DNA of 64,000 nucleotides from Methanococcoides orientis. Lineage in GTDB: Archaea; Halobacteriota; Methanosarcinia; Methanosarcinales; Methanosarcinaceae. Each line of letters begins with the position of its first letter. Position 1 is the stretch's first letter. Both the position numbers and the translations under genes were made by a program. The stretch spans positions 744,001 through 808,000 of the forward strand of contig NZ_CP073710.1 in NCBI RefSeq assembly GCF_021184045.1, written 5' to 3'. The notes beneath the pieces were generated by a model. It was not told the origin of the DNA, made no database searches, and saw nothing but the letters and a program-made list of their open reading frames with translations. Below, one piece after another: positions 8,058 to 19,439 of the stretch.

Positions 8058-8753
8058 TTATTTTATGATCTCAACAGCGCCGCCTTTCCTGCCAACATAG
8101 ACCTCGTCGGTGTTCAGGAAAAGACCGTGCTCGACAACACCCACACAGGCAGACAGCCTCTGGTAAAGTTCTGCCGGGTCCTCAATGGTGCCAAATTCAA
8201 CATCCATGATGACATTTCCGTTATCGGAGATGACAGGACCGTCCTTGCGGGATGCCATTCTTATTAGAGGGACACCTTCAAGTTCGATCATCTGCTTTTT
8301 CACAAGTTCTCTTGCATATGGAAGTACTTCCACAGGCACGAAGTGGTTAAGCTTTTCACTCATCTTGGAATCATCTGCGACCACAACAAAGCGTTTTGCT
8401 GAGTAGGCTACGACCTTCTCACGAGTGTGTGCTGCACCGCCGCCCTTGATGACATTCAGGTTAGCATCGACCTGGTCTGCACCATCGATAGCAAGATCGA
8501 GCACAGGGTGCTCAGCGAGGCTTGTAAGTGGCACACCTGCTTCAATAGCAAGCATTTCGGCCTGATAGGATGTAACAACTGCAAGAACATCCAGTCCTTC
8601 CTCTCTTACACGCCTTCCAACCTCTGCAATAGCAAAAGCTGTGGTGGAACCGGTTCCAAGACCGATGACCATGCCGTCCTTTACAAGATCAGCTGCTGCA
8701 ATTCCTGCTGCCTGCTTCTCAGCACTTGATGCATTTGCATTTCTTTCTTTCAT
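8058..8753 (-). CDS. rpiA: Ribose-5-phosphate isomerase A
   Basis: 231 aa, the usual family length. It interconverts ribose 5-phosphate and ribulose 5-phosphate in the cytosol; in methanogens without an oxidative pentose pathway it supplies ribose phosphate from the ribulose-monophosphate route. Diagnostic motifs are [13 protein letters not shown] near the N-terminus, [11 protein letters not shown] around residue 87 and the catalytic [11 protein letters not shown] just after it. An AGGGGAATT site precedes the ATG. It lies 45 nt downstream of aspS on the same strand and is probably co-transcribed. Confidence 0.97.
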   Translation of the reverse strand: MKERNANASSAEKQAAGIAAADLVKDGMVIGLGTGSTTAFAIAEVGRRVREEGLDVLAVVTSYQAEMLAIEAGVPLTSLAEHPVLDLAIDGADQVDANLNVIKGGGAAHTREKVVAYSAKRFVVVADDSKMSEKLNHFVPVEVLPYARELVKKQMIELEGVPLIRMASRKDGPVISDNGNVIMDVEFGTIEDPAELYQRLSACVGVVEHGLFLNTDEVYVGRKGGAVEIIK

Positions 8754-8798
8754 TTTAATTCCCCTTTTACCGGAAAATAAATGATGGGACTGCCACCC

Positions 8799-10130
8799 TT
8801 AAGGTGACAGTCGCTTCCTGTCCCTTGGGAACAGAACAGTATCGCGAATGTTCTCAACACCGAGCATTGTCATGACAAGACGCTCACAACCAACACCCCA
8901 TCCGGAGTGTGGTGGCATACCGTACTTGAATGCACGCAGGTAGAAGTCAAACCCATCAGGGTTAAGTCCCTGGGATTCGATCCTTTCCTTAAGCATGTCA
9001 TGCAGGTGTATACGCTGTGCACCGGAGGAAAGCTCCATTGTCCTGTGCATCATATCGAATGACTTGGATATCAATGGGTCGTTCTCGTAAGGCATAGCAT
9101 AGAATGGCTTGATCTCGGTTGGCCAGTCAGTGATGAAGTAGTGTGATTCTCCGGTTTCCTTGAACACATACTCACCAATGGTGTGCTCTGCAACTGTACC
9201 AAGATCTCCACCCCATTCGATCATTTCCTCACCCTTGGCATTGACAATGTCAATAGCCTCGCTATAAGGGATCTTCATGAATGGTGTCTTTGGAACTTCG
9301 AGCTCAATACCAAGGTTCTCAAGGGAAGCTGCTTCGTTCTCGATGACCTGCCCATAGACGTAAGCGATCATGTTCTCGAGGATCTCCATGACCTCGAAGT
9401 GGTCTACGAAACTTGCCTCGATATCGATGGATGTAGCTTCATTAAGGTGTCTGCGGGTGTCGTGCTCCTCTGCCCTGAAGATAGGTCCGATCTCGAATAC
9501 CCTGTCAAGTCCGCCGGACATAAGGATCTGCTTGAAAAGCTGTGGACTCTGGTTCAGGAATGCTTCCCTGTCAAAATATGTGATAGGGAAAAGGGATGTA
9601 CCACCCTCGGTAGCTGTTGCAACGACCTTAGGGCTTGATGTCTCAATAAAACCTTCATCGGACAGGAAATTTCTCACTGAACGAAGGACCTCATGTCTTA
9701 TCTTGAAGATAGCTGTGGTCCTTTCACGTCTCAGGTCAATGAACCTTGAATCAAGACGTGTGTCAAGTTCAGCATCTACCTTTCCAGTGGTGTCCATTGG
9801 AAGTGGTGATTCAGCTTCGTTAAGGACAACGATCTCTTCAGGGATGATCTCATAGCCGTTTGGAGCCTTGCCTTCAGGTTTTGCAGAACCGGTCACAGCC
9901 ACGATGGACTCACGTACAAGTTTTCTTGCAGCATCGAAGATCTCCTTGTCGATCTTCTTCTTGACAAGTGTTACCTGTGCCTTTCCTTCACGGTCACGGA
10001 CAACCAGGAAGCAGATTCCGCCAAGGTCTCTGACTTCATGTACCCATCCGCAGACAGTGACCTTTTCATCACCGATCTTTTCCGGATCGATCTGTGAGGT
10101 ATAATGTGTTCTTGGGTTTTCTAATGACAT
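8799..10130 (-). CDS. aspS: Aspartyl-tRNA synthetase, probably non-discriminating
   Basis: 443 aa, the compact archaeal/eukaryal class IIb form without the bacterial GAD insertion. N-terminal OB-fold ([19 protein letters not shown]), motif 2 ([20 protein letters not shown]) and motif 3 ([14 protein letters not shown]) are clear. In the anticodon-binding OB fold it has His where discriminating archaeal AspRS has Trp (GWVHEV versus GWVWEV) and a Pro in the loop GKAPNGYE; His plus Pro at these places is the published signature of enzymes that charge both tRNA-Asp and tRNA-Asn. It would then feed GatCAB for Asn-tRNA. AAGGTGA precedes the ATG. First gene of an aspS-rpiA unit. Confidence 0.96.
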   Translation of the reverse strand: MSLENPRTHYTSQIDPEKIGDEKVTVCGWVHEVRDLGGICFLVVRDREGKAQVTLVKKKIDKEIFDAARKLVRESIVAVTGSAKPEGKAPNGYEIIPEEIVVLNEAESPLPMDTTGKVDAELDTRLDSRFIDLRRERTTAIFKIRHEVLRSVRNFLSDEGFIETSSPKVVATATEGGTSLFPITYFDREAFLNQSPQLFKQILMSGGLDRVFEIGPIFRAEEHDTRRHLNEATSIDIEASFVDHFEVMEILENMIAYVYGQVIENEAASLENLGIELEVPKTPFMKIPYSEAIDIVNAKGEEMIEWGGDLGTVAEHTIGEYVFKETGESHYFITDWPTEIKPFYAMPYENDPLISKSFDMMHRTMELSSGAQRIHLHDMLKERIESQGLNPDGFDFYLRAFKYGMPPHSGWGVGCERLVMTMLGVENIRDTVLFPRDRKRLSP

Positions 10131-10391
10131 ATATTCACCTTACAAAGTTATCAAAATGATATGTATAGCGCTTTATGACGCTTTTGATAAGCCTGTTAGT
10201 ATATAAGCTATTCTTGTACTCTAAATTGCATCCATGTAAATATAGCTAACTATTGGGAAATTAACAAAAAATAAATATAAAAAAGAGTAGTAGAGGGTAA
10301 AGTAATACAAATATTGCCACTAATAAGTGAACTCTGGCTTAAAGCTACAATTAAAAAAATGTAGCCTTTACAAAATGCATTCGGTGAAAAG

Positions 10392-11000
10392 ATGGTTCAA
10401 AATTCAACAGCTTCCGGCTCAAATATCAAATTGGATGAAACATGGAATGTCGCTGTTATTCCAAAAGAACCAACTTATTTTGACCGTTTCTTACCTTCCA
10501 CACACCAGCAGAGCACGCTTTTCGAATGTGGTATGGACATGGGGGATGAACATGCATTGCCATACCCAAAGATACATGTCCTTGCAATAAGGCAGCCATG
10601 GGCATCACTGGTAATACACGGGCTAAAAAATATAGACATACGTTCGAAGAATACCTCTATTCGGGGGACGATCGCTATCTATGCTAGCAGAGCACCTATT
10701 CGTAAGAAGGACCTGAAATGGGTGAATGAGAACTGTAATGTTCCTGCTGACCTGTTTGATGATCTGCCCACAGGAATGATAATCGGGACAGCAAACCTGG
10801 TCGAATGTATGGAATATGAATCGGATTTTCATTTCAAACTTGACCAAAGACGTCATATGAACCGGGAAGATAACTATTGTGAGAACATTAAAGGCTGGCT
10901 TTTAAGGTCTCCACGTGCAATAGAACCGGTCGATTATAAGTTCAACGGAGAGGTCGTCTGGAGTCTGGCAGATACTGAGATATTACAACAAACTGCTTAA
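10392..11000 (+). CDS. ASCH-domain protein
   Basis: 202 aa. An N-terminal extension of about 55 residues is not conserved-looking; the rest matches the ASCH fold: LAIRQPWASLVIHGLKNIDI (residues 59-78), RGTIAIYASR, then GMIIGTANLVECMEY, and a final VWSLADTEIL. ASCH proteins are small beta-barrel domains related to PUA that bind RNA or nucleic acid bases; a few cleave RNA or hydrolyse N4-acetylcytidine. GGTGA about 8 nt before the ATG supports this start. It stands alone between aspS and gyrB. Specific function unknown. Confidence 0.8.
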   Translation: MVQNSTASGSNIKLDETWNVAVIPKEPTYFDRFLPSTHQQSTLFECGMDMGDEHALPYPKIHVLAIRQPWASLVIHGLKNIDIRSKNTSIRGTIAIYASRAPIRKKDLKWVNENCNVPADLFDDLPTGMIIGTANLVECMEYESDFHFKLDQRRHMNREDNYCENIKGWLLRSPRAIEPVDYKFNGEVVWSLADTEILQQTA

Positions 11001-13222
<2,222 letters not shown>

Positions 13223-13233
13223 GGTGAGATAAG

Positions 13234-15729
13234 ATGGCAGATAATATGAACAATGAGCCTACAGACGTACAGCCAGAAGATGAAGCACCTCTGGACATCC
13301 GGCCTACCGATACAGGTGAAAGGGTCGTGCCTGTGTTGATACAGGACGAAATGAAGAACTCGTATATCGATTATGCAATGAGCGTTATTGTGGGAAGGGC
13401 ATTACCTGATGCACGTGACGGTCTCAAGCCGGTACACAGGCGTATCCTGTATTCCATGAAGGAAGCCGGGATCACATCTGATAAGGCCTACAAGAAGTCC
13501 GCCCGTGTAGTGGGAGACGTTCTTGGTAAATACCACCCCCATGGTGACACTGCAGTTTATGATTCCCTTGTGAGGATGGTACAGGAGTTCTCCCTGAGGT
13601 ATCCACTTATTGATGGTCAGGGTAACTTCGGTTCAATTGATGGTGATTCAGCAGCAGCAATGCGATACACTGAGGTCCGCATGGACCGTATCTCCAATGA
13701 GATGCTCTCAGATATCGATAAAGAGACCGTAGATTACAAGCCGAACTACGATGGTTCTCTCAAGGAGCCTTCAGTGCTTCCTGCGAAGCTTCCAAATCTT
13801 CTTATTAACGGTTCTACCGGTATTGCAGTCGGAATGGCCACTAACATGGCACCTCACAACCTTGGTGAAGTGATCGATGCCACATTAAAACTTATTGATG
13901 AGCCGGAAACTACGATCCCGGAGCTTATGGAAATAGTCAAAGGACCGGATTTCCCAACAGGCGCTACAATTCTCGGTACACAGGGTATCAGGTCTGCATA
14001 TGAGACAGGACGTGGCCCTATAAAGCTGCGTGCAGTGACCTCTATCGAGGAAATGAAACACGACAAGAACCGTATTGTCGTAACAGAGCTACCTTATCAG
14101 GTCAATAAGGCCAAACTCATCGAGAACATTGCCTCACTTGTGAGAGACAAAAGGATAGTCGGTATTTCCGATCTTCGTGATGAGTCTGACAGGGATGGTA
14201 TTCGTGTTGCTATCGAACTTACAAGGAACACCAATCCAGAAGTTATCCTGAACCAGCTTTACAAGCACACACAGATGCAGACCACTTTTGGTATCATTAA
14301 TCTTGCACTGGTGGATGGGATTCCAAGGGAACTTACTCTCAAGGAAATACTTCAGATCTACCTGGAGCACAGGATCGAAGTTATTCTCAAACGCTGCCAG
14401 TACGACCTGAGAAAAGCTGAGGAGAAGGCACACATACTTAAGGGACTGCTTATCGCACTTGACCATATTGATGAGGTCATTGCTCTTATCCGCGGTTCAA
14501 AGACCGTTGAGGAAGCCAGGGAAGGTCTGATGAACAAGTTCGGTCTGGATGAGGTCCAGGCAAAGGCTATTCTCGATATGCGCCTCCAGCGCCTGACAGG
14601 ACTGGAAAGGCAGAAGATCGAGGACGAGCATGAGGAACTCATTAAGCTCATTGGTGACCTGAAGGAGATCATCGCCAGCGATGAGAGGAAATATACGATC
14701 ATCAAGGAAGAGTTGCAGGAGATCCGTGACAAGTTCGCAGATAAACGCAGGACAATGATCACAGGTTCCCACGTTGACATCGAGGATGAGGATCTTATCC
14801 CCGAGGAAGATGTTGTTGTAACGATCACAAATAGCGGTTATATCAAGAGGATGCCAGTGGACACTTATACCCAGCAGCACAGGGGTGGTAAGGGTGTCAT
14901 GGGTATGGAGACCAAGGAAGAGGATTTCGTTGAGGACATTTTCGTGTCTTCAACTCACAATTACCTGATGTTCTTCACGAACCGTGGAAAGGTACACTGG
15001 TTAAAGGTCTACAATGTTCCGCAGGGAAGCAGACAATCCAAAGGTAAGGCGATCGTTAACCTTCTTGAACTTGCAGAGAACGAATCCGTTACTGCAATGA
15101 TACCTGTAAAGGAATTCGACGAGGACAAATACCTGTTCATGGCTACTAGGTCCGGTACTGTAAAGAAGACGCAGTTGTCTGATTTCAGCAATGTCAGAAA
15201 GGCAGGTATTATTGCTATAAACCTTGACGATGGTGATGATCTTGTCAATGTAGCACTTACCGACGGCTCAAAGGAAATAATGATGGTATCAAGGCATGGA
15301 AAGGCCATCAGGTTCTCTGAGGACGATGTACGTTCAATGGGACGAACTGCAAGAGGAGTACGCGGTATGAAGCTTGCAGGCGATGATGTTGTGGTAAGCC
15401 TTGACCTCGTTGATGCGGAAAGCAAGTTGCTGACAATAACCGAGAATGGATATGGAAAGCGTACTACCTTTGATGAATACCGTAGCATGAAACGTGGTGG
15501 ACAGGGTGTCATTACCATAGTCACAAGCCTGCGTAATGGTCCGGTCATAAATGTGAAGGCTGTGCATGATGACGATGAGGTCATGGTCACCAGCTCTGAA
15601 GGCATTATCATCAGGATACCTGTGAAAGACATACGTGCACAGGGCAGGAACACACAGGGTGTTAAAATAATGAATGTGAAACCTGGCGACAAGGTTGTGG
15701 GTGTTGCAAGAATTAAGAAAGAGGAATGA
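13234..15729 (+). CDS. gyrA: DNA gyrase subunit A
   Basis: 831 aa, preceded by GAGGTGA. The winged-helix region shows [16 protein letters not shown] and the catalytic tyrosine in [11 protein letters not shown] (about residue 149) that forms the DNA phosphotyrosyl bond. A long coiled coil follows (about 370-500). The C-terminal beta-pinwheel has the GyrA box (QHRGGKG near residue 550) and repeated blades ending in RGGQG and AQGRNTQG, so this is gyrase and not topoisomerase IV. An N-terminal acidic tail of some 30 residues is extra. It works as an A2B2 tetramer with GyrB from the same operon. Confidence 0.98.
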   Translation: MADNMNNEPTDVQPEDEAPLDIRPTDTGERVVPVLIQDEMKNSYIDYAMSVIVGRALPDARDGLKPVHRRILYSMKEAGITSDKAYKKSARVVGDVLGKYHPHGDTAVYDSLVRMVQEFSLRYPLIDGQGNFGSIDGDSAAAMRYTEVRMDRISNEMLSDIDKETVDYKPNYDGSLKEPSVLPAKLPNLLINGSTGIAVGMATNMAPHNLGEVIDATLKLIDEPETTIPELMEIVKGPDFPTGATILGTQGIRSAYETGRGPIKLRAVTSIEEMKHDKNRIVVTELPYQVNKAKLIENIASLVRDKRIVGISDLRDESDRDGIRVAIELTRNTNPEVILNQLYKHTQMQTTFGIINLALVDGIPRELTLKEILQIYLEHRIEVILKRCQYDLRKAEEKAHILKGLLIALDHIDEVIALIRGSKTVEEAREGLMNKFGLDEVQAKAILDMRLQRLTGLERQKIEDEHEELIKLIGDLKEIIASDERKYTIIKEELQEIRDKFADKRRTMITGSHVDIEDEDLIPEEDVVVTITNSGYIKRMPVDTYTQQHRGGKGVMGMETKEEDFVEDIFVSSTHNYLMFFTNRGKVHWLKVYNVPQGSRQSKGKAIVNLLELAENESVTAMIPVKEFDEDKYLFMATRSGTVKKTQLSDFSNVRKAGIIAINLDDGDDLVNVALTDGSKEIMMVSRHGKAIRFSEDDVRSMGRTARGVRGMKLAGDDVVVSLDLVDAESKLLTITENGYGKRTTFDEYRSMKRGGQGVITIVTSLRNGPVINVKAVHDDDEVMVTSSEGIIIRIPVKDIRAQGRNTQGVKIMNVKPGDKVVGVARIKKEE

Positions 15730-15794
15730 CACGAACTAAACACTTTTAAGCATTGACTATATTTAGTACAATAAATCGACAGAAGGATGATCTT

Positions 15795-16691
15795 ATGGAA
15801 CTTGAAAAATTACGACATGGTACCGAACTTATCAAGCGCGGTTTTGCAAAGATGCAGAAAGGCGGCGTTATTATGGACGTTACAACTCCTGAGGAAGCAA
15901 GGATCGCTGAAGAAGCAGGAGCTGTTGCAGTTATGGCACTTCACGCTGTACCTTCCGATATCAGGAAGGAAGGCGGCGTTGCAAGGATGGCTGACCCACA
16001 GGTAACTGCTGACATCATTGAATCCGTAACAATTCCGGTAATGGCAAAAGCAAGGATAGGACACTTTGTTGAAGCTGAGATCCTGCAGGCACTTGGCTCT
16101 GACATGATCGATGAGTCAGAAGTACTCACACCTGCTGACGAAAGCTTCCATATCGACAAGACACAGTTCACTGTTCCTTTCGTATGTGGTGCACGTAACC
16201 TCGGTGAAGCACTCAGAAGGATCAACGAAGGTGCAGCTATGATCCGTACAAAGGGCGAAGCTGGTACTGGTGACGTCAGGGAAGCAGTACGCCACATGAA
16301 GCAGATCCAGGGAGAGATCAGAACCCTCAAGGGCATGACAAAGGAAGAGCTTATTATGGCTGCAAGAGACATCGAAGCACCTATTGAGCTCGTAATGGAG
16401 ACCGCAGAGATGCAGCGTCTTCCTGTTGTGAACTTTGCAGCTGGCGGTGTCGCAACTCCTGCTGATGCAGCTCTCATGATGAGACTTGGCTCTGACGGTG
16501 TTTTCGTCGGATCAGGAATCTTCAAGGCAGAGAACCCTGCAATGATGGCAAAAGCTATCGTTGAGGCTGTCAACAACTACGACAATCCTGAAGTGCTCGC
16601 AGAGATCTCAAAAGGTATCGGTGCAGGCATGAAAGGAATCAGTGTTGATTCCATTCCGGATGAACAGGTTCTCCAGACACGCGGCTGGTAA
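15795..16691 (+). CDS. pdxS: Pyridoxal 5'-phosphate synthase, PdxS subunit
   Basis: 298 aa from ATG 15795, which has an AGGATGATC site and gives the family's usual N-terminus ([20 protein letters not shown]). Beta/alpha barrel that condenses ribose (or ribulose) 5-phosphate, glyceraldehyde 3-phosphate and ammonia into PLP. The two active-site lysines are visible in VMAKARIGH (about residue 82) and [12 protein letters not shown] (about 150). Conserved [12 protein letters not shown] and [12 protein letters not shown] are present. pdxT lies 36 nt downstream and supplies ammonia. The rpiA product in this window makes the pentose substrate. Confidence 0.98.
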   Translation: MELEKLRHGTELIKRGFAKMQKGGVIMDVTTPEEARIAEEAGAVAVMALHAVPSDIRKEGGVARMADPQVTADIIESVTIPVMAKARIGHFVEAEILQALGSDMIDESEVLTPADESFHIDKTQFTVPFVCGARNLGEALRRINEGAAMIRTKGEAGTGDVREAVRHMKQIQGEIRTLKGMTKEELIMAARDIEAPIELVMETAEMQRLPVVNFAAGGVATPADAALMMRLGSDGVFVGSGIFKAENPAMMAKAIVEAVNNYDNPEVLAEISKGIGAGMKGISVDSIPDEQVLQTRGW

Positions 16692-16727
16692 CCTTTTTCT
16701 TTTCTTTCTTTTTTTACGGTGTTTATA

Positions 16728-17321
16728 ATGCGTATAGGTGTTATTGCTATTCAGGGCGATGTTGCCGAACATGTTGAATCTGTTGAGAGAGCACTCGCTG
16801 AGCGTGGAGAAACTGCTGAGGTAGTTACTATCAAGCACAAAGGAATAGTTCCTACATGTGATGGCCTCGTGTTCCCGGGCGGGGAAAGCACAACTCTTGG
16901 CCGCCTGATCCTCAGGGAAGGCATTGACGAGGAGATCAAGCAGGCAAAAGAGAAAGGTATCCCAATACTTGGTACCTGTGCAGGTCTGATCCTTCTTGCG
17001 AAGAGTGGAGATTCACAGGTCGAGAAGACACATCAATACCTGCTTGGACTGATGGATATAAAGGTAAACAGGAACTCTTTTGGAAGGCAGTTCCAGTCCT
17101 TCGAGGTCGACCTCGATGTTTCAGTACTGGATTCACCATACAACGCCGTTTTTATCAGGGCACCGGCGATCCTTGAAGCAGGTGAGGGTGTGAACGTCCT
17201 TGCGTCAATTGATGACAAAATCGTTGCTGCTGAACAGGACAATGTCCTTGCACTGGCATTCCACCCGGAGCTGACCGAGGATATGAGGATCCACCAGTAT
17301 TTCCTTGACAAGTTATTCTAA
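16728..17321 (+). CDS. pdxT: Pyridoxal 5'-phosphate synthase glutaminase, PdxT subunit
   Basis: 197 aa from ATG 16728 (MRIGVIAIQGDVAEHVE, the family N-terminus); the in-frame GTG at 16719 is less likely. Class I glutamine amidotransferase of the triad type: GGESTTLGRL near residue 47, nucleophile Cys in GTCAGLILL (about residue 82) and His-Glu in FHPEL near the C-terminus. It hydrolyses glutamine and channels ammonia to PdxS in a 12+12 complex. A T-run follows pdxS but the two genes are still close enough to be one unit. Confidence 0.97.
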   Translation: MRIGVIAIQGDVAEHVESVERALAERGETAEVVTIKHKGIVPTCDGLVFPGGESTTLGRLILREGIDEEIKQAKEKGIPILGTCAGLILLAKSGDSQVEKTHQYLLGLMDIKVNRNSFGRQFQSFEVDLDVSVLDSPYNAVFIRAPAILEAGEGVNVLASIDDKIVAAEQDNVLALAFHPELTEDMRIHQYFLDKLF

Positions 17322-17606
17322 TTAATACAGAAAAGTACGGAACAGCAATATTGCTATCAATAATTTGTTGTTTCCTTATTTTTATTTCATTCTTTTTTTC
17401 ATGATATACTTCAAGAGGATGATTATCATCATTCCAATGCAGATTCAGAAACTATAAATGCATCAATGCAGGTGCATTCAGAGTGGTTAAAAACGTTCCG
17501 ATAACGGCAACATGGAACAAATAAGAAATTCTTATTAAGGTATAGCGTGTTTTCTCTTTAGGTCTCATAAGAGATAATTATTATTTTATTAGAAATGGTG
17601 ATTTAG

Positions 17607-18011
17607 ATGGTCAAACTCACAGAAGATATGAAGGAAGCATTTTCAAAGGTAAGAATTTTCCCATTTGCAACAGCATCAAAGGCAGGAATGCCAAATGTCA
17701 TCCCCATTGGCATGTGCCAGTTAGTCGATGATGAAACTATCTGGGTCACGGACAACTATTTCCTGAAGACCCGGGAGAACCTGGATGAGAATCCTGTAGC
17801 ATCCATCTTTGTCTGGGGTCCTGAGGTAGGCGCCTGCTTCCAGATAAAGGGAGATGTCGAGGTCAAGACAAGCGGTGAAGACTATGACAAAGCCTATGCT
17901 GATGCAAAGGCAAAGGGCGACAAGTTCCCTGCAAAAGCTCTGATGGTCATGAAGATCACAGAGGTCTTCGAATGTATCTCCGGAGATAATGCTGGAAAGA
18001 AGTTGATCTGA
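17607..18011 (+). CDS. Pyridoxamine 5'-phosphate oxidase-like FMN-binding protein
   Basis: 134 aa. Split-barrel flavin-binding fold of the PNPOx-like family: RIFPFATASKAGMPNVIPIG, then TIWVTDNYFLKTRENLDENP and SIFVWGPEVGACFQIKGDVEV. Many short archaeal members bind FMN or F420 as dimers and reduce or simply carry flavin; their role is often unknown. Although it follows pdxST, the 285-nt gap and its own GGTGAT site suggest a separate unit, and this short form is not the PLP-forming PdxH. The gap 17322-17606 holds T-runs but no gene. Confidence 0.85.
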   Translation: MVKLTEDMKEAFSKVRIFPFATASKAGMPNVIPIGMCQLVDDETIWVTDNYFLKTRENLDENPVASIFVWGPEVGACFQIKGDVEVKTSGEDYDKAYADAKAKGDKFPAKALMVMKITEVFECISGDNAGKKLI

Positions 18012-18072
18012 TCTGATTTAATTTGATTAGGTTAATTCATTAATCGTTCATCCAATGATAAGTTGATCCTCT

Positions 18073-18432
18073 TTATTTTGGATCTGATAAGTGAACTAAA
18101 AAAGAAGAGCTAACTTTATCATTAGGATCACTTTTTTCTTTCTTCCTTTTTTCCATATTTTTATCGGACCAGTTCCACCATTTGAGCAGTTCAGGATCAT
18201 GGTTTTTGTGGGATGCATAATAGACTGCTTCCCTGATGCCGTATAATACACATCTGTCTATGTGTCTGCCTCTTAGATCAATTAATTGAAGATACATCAG
18301 TTCAGGGTCTTTGCCCTTGAGTTCGGAGATGGAATGTATCCCCAGGTCCCATAGTTGCTAAGCTGATTTCTTCCCAAACCCCGGTATTTGCATTAGTTCC
18401 TTTAAGTTTTCTTCTTTCTTTGATCCACTCAT
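18073..18432 (-). CDS. Cdd1-like helix-hairpin-helix protein with an in-frame TAG at codon 25
   Basis: The frame from ATG (18432) to TAA codes 119 positions with one interruption, TAG at 18360-18358. The sequence on both sides is one continuous Cdd1/pathogenicity-locus type HhH protein: LMQIPGFGKKSA, the TAG, then QLWDLGIHSISELKGKDPE, and the family's conserved RHIDRCVLYGIREAVYYAS and ELLKWWNWSD. The TAG falls in the second helix of the HhH, at a position usually taken by a charged or polar residue. In Methanosarcinaceae UAG can be read as pyrrolysine, so this may be a full-length protein; otherwise it is a nonsense pseudogene. The neighbour at 18504 is also damaged, which argues for decay. 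Confidence 0.7.
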
Positions 18433-18503
18433 CGTTTACTCCCTTATCGGATCTTTACTCCTCTTGTAGGATTTTCTAAAAGAAACTATAAAACCTTTAA
18501 CAT

Positions 18504-19107
18504 ATGTCTGAAATGTATAAAACTTCGTTGTGAGTGGGCAAATGCAAACGACCTTGAAATAGAGTATCATGATAGTCAGTGGGGAGTACCTGTACATGAT
18601 GATCGAATTCTGTTCGAATTCCTGATACTGGAAGGTGCACAGGCAGGTTTGAGCTGGAATACGATTTTGAAAAGGAGGGCATCATATAAAGAAGCCTTTG
18701 ATGACTTTGACTTCAATAAAATTGCAGCCTATGATGGTGCAAAGATCGAGGAACTGATGCAGAACAGTGGGATCATACGCAACAGAAGGAAGATAATGTC
18801 TTCAATAAAGAATGCCAGTTCGTTCATTGAGATAAGAGATGAATTTGGATCATTTAATAAGTACATATGGAGTTTCGTCCACTACAGGCCTATACAGAAC
18901 TCCTTCAAATCCATGAGTGAGATTCCAGCAACGACCGAATTATCTGAAAAAATAAGCAAGGATCTAAAGAAAAGAGGATTTTCTTTTGTAGGCCCTACCA
19001 TAGTTTATGCATTCATGCAGGCGGTCGGAATGGTCAATGACCATGTGATCGGATGTTTCAGGTATGAAGAATGCGGGAAAATAGCTGCTGAACAAGTGAA
19101 CAAATGA
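18504..19107 (+). pseudogene. tag: DNA-3-methyladenine glycosylase I (Tag) with a disrupted start
   Basis: The body is a clear Tag enzyme that removes 3-methyladenine from DNA: RCEWAN with the zinc Cys, YHDSQWGVPVHD with the zinc His, LEGAQAGLSWNTILKRR with the catalytic Glu, and VNDHVIGC with the last zinc His and Cys. The frame of this body has no ATG, GTG or TTG before the middle of the active site (TTG at 18649). An ATG at 18504 starts MSEMYK in another frame and meets TGA at once. Removing one A from the AAAA run at 18519-18522 restores MSEMYK-LRCEWAN. So it is a one-base frameshift, a sequencing error, or a very unusual start. Confidence 0.75.
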
Positions 19108-19237
19108 GCAATTGAGCAATTGGACGAACGAATCGAAAATAAAAAAATGTAAAAATGACTGAAACAGTCCAAAGATGCGATATGTTTATATGTGTAGAAG
19201 CGTTTTAGGAGTGCTCATAACAGCAACCAGTCGAAAT

Positions 19238-19310
19238 GTCCGAATAGTGTAGAGGCCTATCATGGAGCCCTGTCGAGGCTCCGACCCGGGTTCGAATCCC
19301 GGTTCGGGCG
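19238..19310 (+). tRNA. tRNA-Asp (anticodon GTC)
   Basis: 73 nt folding as a cloverleaf: acceptor GTCCGAA with TTCGGGC (one T-G pair), anticodon arm GAGCC-CTGTCGA-GGCTC with GTC in the loop, and T arm with TTCGAAT between CCGGG and CCCGG. The discriminator is G; CCA is not encoded. The long paired stems and TTCGAAT loop make the call secure. TATA-like GTTTATATG is about 55 nt upstream. Confidence 0.95.
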
Positions 19311-19439
19311 TATAGATTTACCAGCAGTTTATGCTGGTAAATAATTTTACTTTTTTAACATTTCTTTTATTATAAAATATAAATTCCCGATTTTATACCA
19401 AAACAAAAAATAGAGGTAGCTATTTAAATATAAAATTAA

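Noticed and set aside
15009-15743. 244-codon minus-strand frame opposite the end of gyrA
   Set aside because: Low-complexity Ser/Thr-rich shadow of the GyrA pinwheel codons, no start context.
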